Shown: piece after piece, positions 61,701 through 64,000 of the stretch | Layout: each line of letters opens with the position of its first letter | Position numbering within the stretch: the first letter of the stretch is position 1 | Assembly: GCF_008806595.1 (NCBI RefSeq) | Contig: NZ_VZRB01000036.1 | Coordinates: 20,432 to 84,431 of the forward strand | Length of the DNA: 64,000 nt | Source: Streptomyces luteolifulvus | Lineage (GTDB): Bacteria; Actinomycetota; Actinomycetes; Streptomycetales; Streptomycetaceae | Reading direction: 5' to 3' | The notes under the pieces: generated by a model | What the model was told of the DNA's origin: nothing | The model's database searches: none | What the model saw: only the letters and a program-made list of their open reading frames with translations | Position numbers and translations under genes: made by a program

Positions 61701-62221
61701 AGCAGGCGCAGCCGCCGCTCGCCCAAGACCCGGCCGGTGGTCTCGGTGATGATCTGCAGCACGCCGCCGGAGGTGCCGTCATCCAGTAGCACCGGCTGGA
61801 AGGCGGAGTCGAAGTAGCACTGTTCCGGAAAGCCGTGGCGCTCCATGATCAGCGGCTCCTCGGGGACCAGCAGGGGCTTGCGGGTGTCGGTCACATAGTG
61901 GAAGTGGGAGCTCACGGGGTGGTCCCACACCTCGGGGAACACCTCCTTATAGGGCCTGCCGAGCGCCCAGGGGTGTTTGGCGCCGACAATGGGTGCGGAG
62001 CCCGCGTTGTACAGCGTGGCGAATTCGGCACCCCAGTACAGAGCCATCCCGTGCTCAGAGGTGAGCATGAGGCGCAGGGACTCCACCAGCGGCCCCGGCC
62101 AGGACTCGGGCAGCCCCAGCGGCGTCGCCGCCCAGTCGATCCCGGCCAAAAGCTCACCGAACGCGCCGGCCTTGGCGAACATCCGGGCCACCGCGGTACA
62201 CGGATCATCGGGCCGGGCCAT
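58721..62221 (-). CDS. Hybrid histidine kinase - receiver - SpoIIE/PP2C phosphatase
   Basis: The 1,166-residue protein starts at an ATG (62221) eight bases after GGAGGGAG. Order of domains: PAS-like sensor (about 20-180), GAF (about 190-340), HisKA with phospho-acceptor H361 (NVSHEFRTPL), HATPase (NLLSNALKF, GTGIPG, GSGLGL), Pro/Ala linker, receiver domain (LLVVDDN; phospho-acceptor D703 in LSDVMMPRMDG; K in YLAKPFS), a second GAF (about 790-940), then a SpoIIE/PP2C Ser/Thr phosphatase (GGDWYDV, GDVMGHDVEAA, LLLYTDGLVE, DDDTALL). There are no membrane segments, so it senses a cytosolic signal. Such multi-output proteins usually control partner-switching sigma factors. The last codons run into the integrase remnant, so the C-terminus may be slightly altered. 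Confidence 0.93.
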   Translation of the reverse strand: MARPDDPCTAVARMFAKAGAFGELLAGIDWAATPLGLPESWPGPLVESLRLMLTSEHGMALYWGAEFATLYNAGSAPIVGAKHPWALGRPYKEVFPEVWDHPVSSHFHYVTDTRKPLLVPEEPLIMERHGFPEQCYFDSAFQPVLLDDGTSGGVLQIITETTGRVLGERRLRLLSETGARTAGLPTPGEVARVVSSVLGSYPEDIPFVSLYLASEPGMLRPAASTGLRPAPQAVSLSAADGSHLAARLAQVVADGAPATLPAVALTGGNAAGQHVAATRLPIEQALALPLHCAGRVEGVLVVGVNPCFPPGGAYRDFLEVLASAVAGALTAALAHDEQRRRAEALAELDRAKTAFFANVSHEFRTPLTLLLGPLQQALADEDRPERREQLELAERGALRLLKQVNTLLDVARAEAGQMRPALEPVDLAAATAELAGVFRSAFEAAGLTLQVDCPPLPGPVSLDREMWEKIILNLLSNALKFTFTGGARVHVAAVGDRARLTVTDTGTGIPGDELPRLFERFHRVRGARSRSHEGSGLGLVLVKDLVEAHGGTVGVASRPGRGTTVTVDLPFAAAHRMRPNPPAAGTGPAGQTPREGGSGRPGRAAAYVDEALGWLAAAPAPATSTPAARTPDAPATHDAHHRPGPHETGRPHRARLLVVDDNADMRAYLTQLLQPDYDVLLAADGLAALKTALAQPVELVLSDVMMPRMDGLELVRALRADARTARLPIVLLTARAGEEESVQGRHAGADDYLAKPFSARQLLARVRTGLELSRLREQVLTETRNQLASLASLAEAGLRLSATLDPDRILQTAGQILLPDFADQISIHLNPAAPAPAQSPPAYIAGTPLLAREALATAATHAINPAAPAPAGPHPPPAAVLALPLHAHDQTLGALVLVRHADYSAVEHKYLENLAHRLALAYDNAIRYHNERRLALTLQRALLPHRLPQLPGVRLASHYRAGNRGAEVGGDWYDVLALPDGAVGLAIGDVMGHDVEAATIMGQLRSALHSLAMEGAGPAQVLARLDAYLQSLATERFATCLYAVYNPRHHRLRYAASGHLPPLLVAADTAYLELPLALPLGLGSTPADREVAFPPGTSLLLYTDGLVESRVLSLDDRLAALRQTCGALPATARTDPQQITERALELLDTPDRVDDDTALLAATASK

Positions 62222-62845
62222 CGAGAAATCTCCCTCCTGGCACCCGTGCGATCCGCCCACGCCCCTGGCCACCGACGACCACTCGCTACGGACCTTCCGG
62301 GCACATCGGACGCCGGATCCGGCGCCCCCGACGATGCTCCTGCCAGAATTACAGGACCAAAATGACTAAAAGGGTGATTTGCCCAGCAGTGTAGCGCCAG
62401 CCACCACACACCGACCGGCGGCGATCGTCAACTCACCATCCCTGCGGGCGGCCGACATCCCCGGCGCCGACCGTGCCGCCCGGGACAGCGGGAAGAAGCG
62501 ACCCGCCCCCCGGGGGATCAACCACCAGCCGCAGGACGAAACAACGCAGAAAACGATCCCGATGACGGCGCAGTCCTCGGCCGCGTCGATCCCGACGCAC
62601 TCAACCCGCCCGGCGGGCCGGGCCACCGCATCCACACCGCCCCCGACGACAACGCACCGTGACCACCGCACACGCCACTTCGAGAGAAACCACACGACCA
62701 AGCCACCCAACCAGTACGCATCAAGCCCGGATCCGACCCGCCCGATGGCCATCGCCTCCTGGGAGCCGATGAGGGGGCCTCCCCCTGAGTGGTGGACACG
62801 CTGATACTGGATCTGCTTGATCCGGAGGAAGCGAGAACACCGCCG
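62222..62845. other. Intergenic region with no supported gene
   Basis: This 624-bp stretch lies between the divergent hybrid kinase and the toxin-antitoxin-like pair. It has AT-rich patches (62345-62395) that suit promoters. A 205-codon minus-strand frame overlapping it (62366-62983) includes a hydrophobic stretch (YWLGGLVVWFLSKW), but its ribosome site is only two bases from an ATG and it runs through the next gene; I do not call it. Near 62807-62822 there is a 16-base match to the tail of the IS630 transposase. Confidence 0.4.
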
Positions 62846-63208
62846 ATGGCGATGAAGGATTACTCGGACGAGGCATCGGGCAGCGCCGGGCAATCCCGCT
62901 GGGCTCCGGCGCCAGATCAGCTGCCTGATGACCTCGCCGAGCTCATGGGCCCCACCAACGGCACGGTTGTCCTCCCTCTTCACCTGGCGTGGTCAGGGCT
63001 ACGCGCATTCGATCTCGGTGACGAGAAGCTGCTGCTGGGGATGTACCGGATGGTTCTTCTGAACGGCAGACGCGAGGACTACACCCGCTATCTCGACGCT
63101 GCGCAACTGATCGCGCATTGGCCGATCCTGCGCAAAATGCTGGGCCGCGGTGTGCGTACCGCGTGGGAGAACCGCTTCGCACAGTTGCGGCCGGCGGCTG
63201 CCGCGTGA
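62846..63208 (+). CDS. Upstream partner of the AbiEii-type nucleotidyltransferase (candidate antitoxin)
   Basis: The product from ATG 62846 is about 120 residues; an upstream GTG (62789) would add 19, with weaker translation signals. It is acidic and helical with LPLHLAWSGLRAFDLGDEK, LLLGMYRMVLLNGR and TRYLDAAQLIAHWPILRKML. It lacks the winged helix of AbiEi-type antitoxins. Its stop overlaps the start of the nucleotidyltransferase gene (GTGA), so both are made together. Size and coupling fit an antitoxin, or a substrate-recognition partner; the family is unknown to me. Confidence 0.75.
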   Translation: MAMKDYSDEASGSAGQSRWAPAPDQLPDDLAELMGPTNGTVVLPLHLAWSGLRAFDLGDEKLLLGMYRMVLLNGRREDYTRYLDAAQLIAHWPILRKMLGRGVRTAWENRFAQLRPAAAA

Positions 63209-63894
63209 CGGTGCCCGGCCTGCCCGACCACCATCGCCGCCTGCTCGCTGACGCACTCACGGTCGGGCGCCCGTTTGGGCTCGCACTGATGGGAGGCTAC
63301 GCGGTTCAGGCACACGGCATCATCCACAGGCCCAGCCAGGACCTCGACTTTGCCACGGAACATCCGGCAGCGATGGGCGAGATCATCGAGCACCTGACGC
63401 GCGGCCTGAGCGAGCAGGGCTGGCAGGTCACGGTTATCGACGTCGCTCCGCTGAAGGCCCGTTTCCTCGCCACCGATCCGGCGACCGGGGCTGCATGCGA
63501 GGTGGATCTACTCAAGGAGGTGCTCTGGCGCCGCCCTGTTCTGCTGGACGGCGGGCCGGTACTCGCCCTGGACGACCTGATCGGCACCAAGGTGCGAGCG
63601 TTGGGAGATCGCGGTCTGGCTCGTGACGCCATTGACGTCCACGCAGCGCGCCACCTCTACAGCACTGGAGAACTGGAAGGCCTGGCCGCGCGGCGGCCTG
63701 AGGAGTTCGATCTGCAAGAGCTCCACGACCGGCTGGAAAGCCTGGAATGGATCAGCGACGCGGAATTCGAGGCTTACGGACTGGACGCCGCAGACATCAC
63801 TGAGCTAAAGAACTGGGCGCAGGAATGGCTGGATGACCATGCGCAGCGGCTCGCCGAACGCGGAACCAGACGATTGACGTGCTCCCTGGCCTAA
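63205..63894 (+). CDS. AbiEii/AbiGii-type nucleotidyltransferase (putative toxin)
   Basis: The 229-residue protein starts at a GTG overlapping the preceding stop. It has the nucleotidyltransferase core LMGGYAVQAHG (G30-G31) followed by RPSQDLDF with metal-binding D46 and D48, and a third acidic residue in ACEVDLL. KVRALGDRGLARDAIDVHA fits the C-terminal part of AbiEii-like enzymes. These transfer nucleotides to target RNAs (e.g. tRNA 3' ends in MenT-type toxins) and work as toxins in abortive infection and type IV toxin-antitoxin systems. Here the usual AbiEi partner is replaced by an unrelated upstream protein. A general nucleotidyltransferase function outside toxin-antitoxin cannot be excluded. 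Confidence 0.85.
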   Translation: MTVPGLPDHHRRLLADALTVGRPFGLALMGGYAVQAHGIIHRPSQDLDFATEHPAAMGEIIEHLTRGLSEQGWQVTVIDVAPLKARFLATDPATGAACEVDLLKEVLWRRPVLLDGGPVLALDDLIGTKVRALGDRGLARDAIDVHAARHLYSTGELEGLAARRPEEFDLQELHDRLESLEWISDAEFEAYGLDAADITELKNWAQEWLDDHAQRLAERGTRRLTCSLA

Positions 63895-64000
63895 AGTCCA
63901 GGGATTCCGGCCTGGGTCGCCTGACCCTTCCGGGGCTTCCTGCTTCACCGCGCTGTGCGGGCACGGGTGCCCGTCTTACCGGCGCTCCACAGGCGTTTGG
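63895..64000 (+). other. Hairpin-rich stretch at the right window edge (possible structured RNA start)
   Basis: Three short stems occur in 106 bp: CCAGG/CCTGG (63898-63915), GGGTC/GACCC (63914-63927) and a perfect CGGGCAC/GTGCCCG (63958-63973). The first two may act as a terminator for the nucleotidyltransferase gene. The run GGGGCTTCCTGCTTCACCGC reminds me of sequence upstream of Streptomyces IscB/HNH-type genes where the guide RNA lies; this is memory only and the next gene is outside the window. Confidence 0.3.

Noticed and set aside
62366..62983. A 205-codon minus-strand frame with a hydrophobic stretch
   Set aside because: It runs through the antitoxin-like gene on the other strand and its best ATG has a ribosome site only two bases away.

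Overview
The window is high-GC actinobacterial DNA, most probably from a Streptomyces chromosome. Frequent GTG starts, G/C-ending third codon positions, a SARP/AfsR-type regulator, a GH46 chitosanase, expansin-like and lyase enzymes with FN3 and chitin-binding modules, and a SpoIIE-phosphatase/histidine-kinase hybrid all fit that genus. No rRNA, tRNA or CRISPR array was seen.

Left edge (1-4.8 kb): the start of a lipoprotein gene leaving the window, a secreted ribosome-inactivating protein (rRNA N-glycosidase) with all its catalytic residues, and an AfsR-like regulator (SARP domain, NB-ARC ATPase, TPR).

Core (5.0-50.7 kb): an ESX-like type VII secretion (T7SS) locus. On the minus strand are eccC and, translationally coupled to it, a 792-residue accessory protein with an ART-like tail. 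On the plus strand are a small acidic protein, eccD, eccB, two WXG100-sized proteins, a 141-residue helical protein, a 728-residue WXG/repeat protein, a YbaB-like protein and another WXG100-sized protein. Then comes one uninterrupted 21.4 kb gene for a 7,141-residue polymorphic-toxin-like protein. It is followed by a small putative partner or immunity protein, a membrane-anchored golvesin-like protein, a beta-helix plus double-AAA+ (EccA-like) protein, a degenerate mycosin, an ECF sigma factor, an EspI/MinD-like ATPase and an unknown 177-residue protein. The spacing suggests one long operon or a few consecutive ones, closed by a strong hairpin at 50.86 kb. No eccE is present.

The giant protein is the highlight. 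It has a WXG100-like and hydrophobic N-terminal region, four repeats each holding one conserved His and one conserved Cys, a metzincin-type HExxHxxGxxD site with a Met-turn, three degenerate Fic-like helical units, OmpA-like and HD-like segments, five beta-rich modules and an acidic low-complexity stretch. I read it as a T7SS-linked effector or surface machine that may process itself; this is inference.

Right part (51-64 kb): a decayed stretch with hisC and Rhs remnants; a CBM32-CBM32-GH46 chitosanase with an upstream palindromic operator; a doubly frameshifted expansin-like gene beside an intact polysaccharide lyase that shares its FN3 and chitin-binding modules; a remnant of another secreted protein; a small unknown gene; a truncated IS630-family transposase inside a broken integrase; a hybrid kinase/receiver/SpoIIE phosphatase; and an overlapping pair ending in an AbiEii-type nucleotidyltransferase, probably a toxin-antitoxin-like module. 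The last 100 bp are rich in hairpins.
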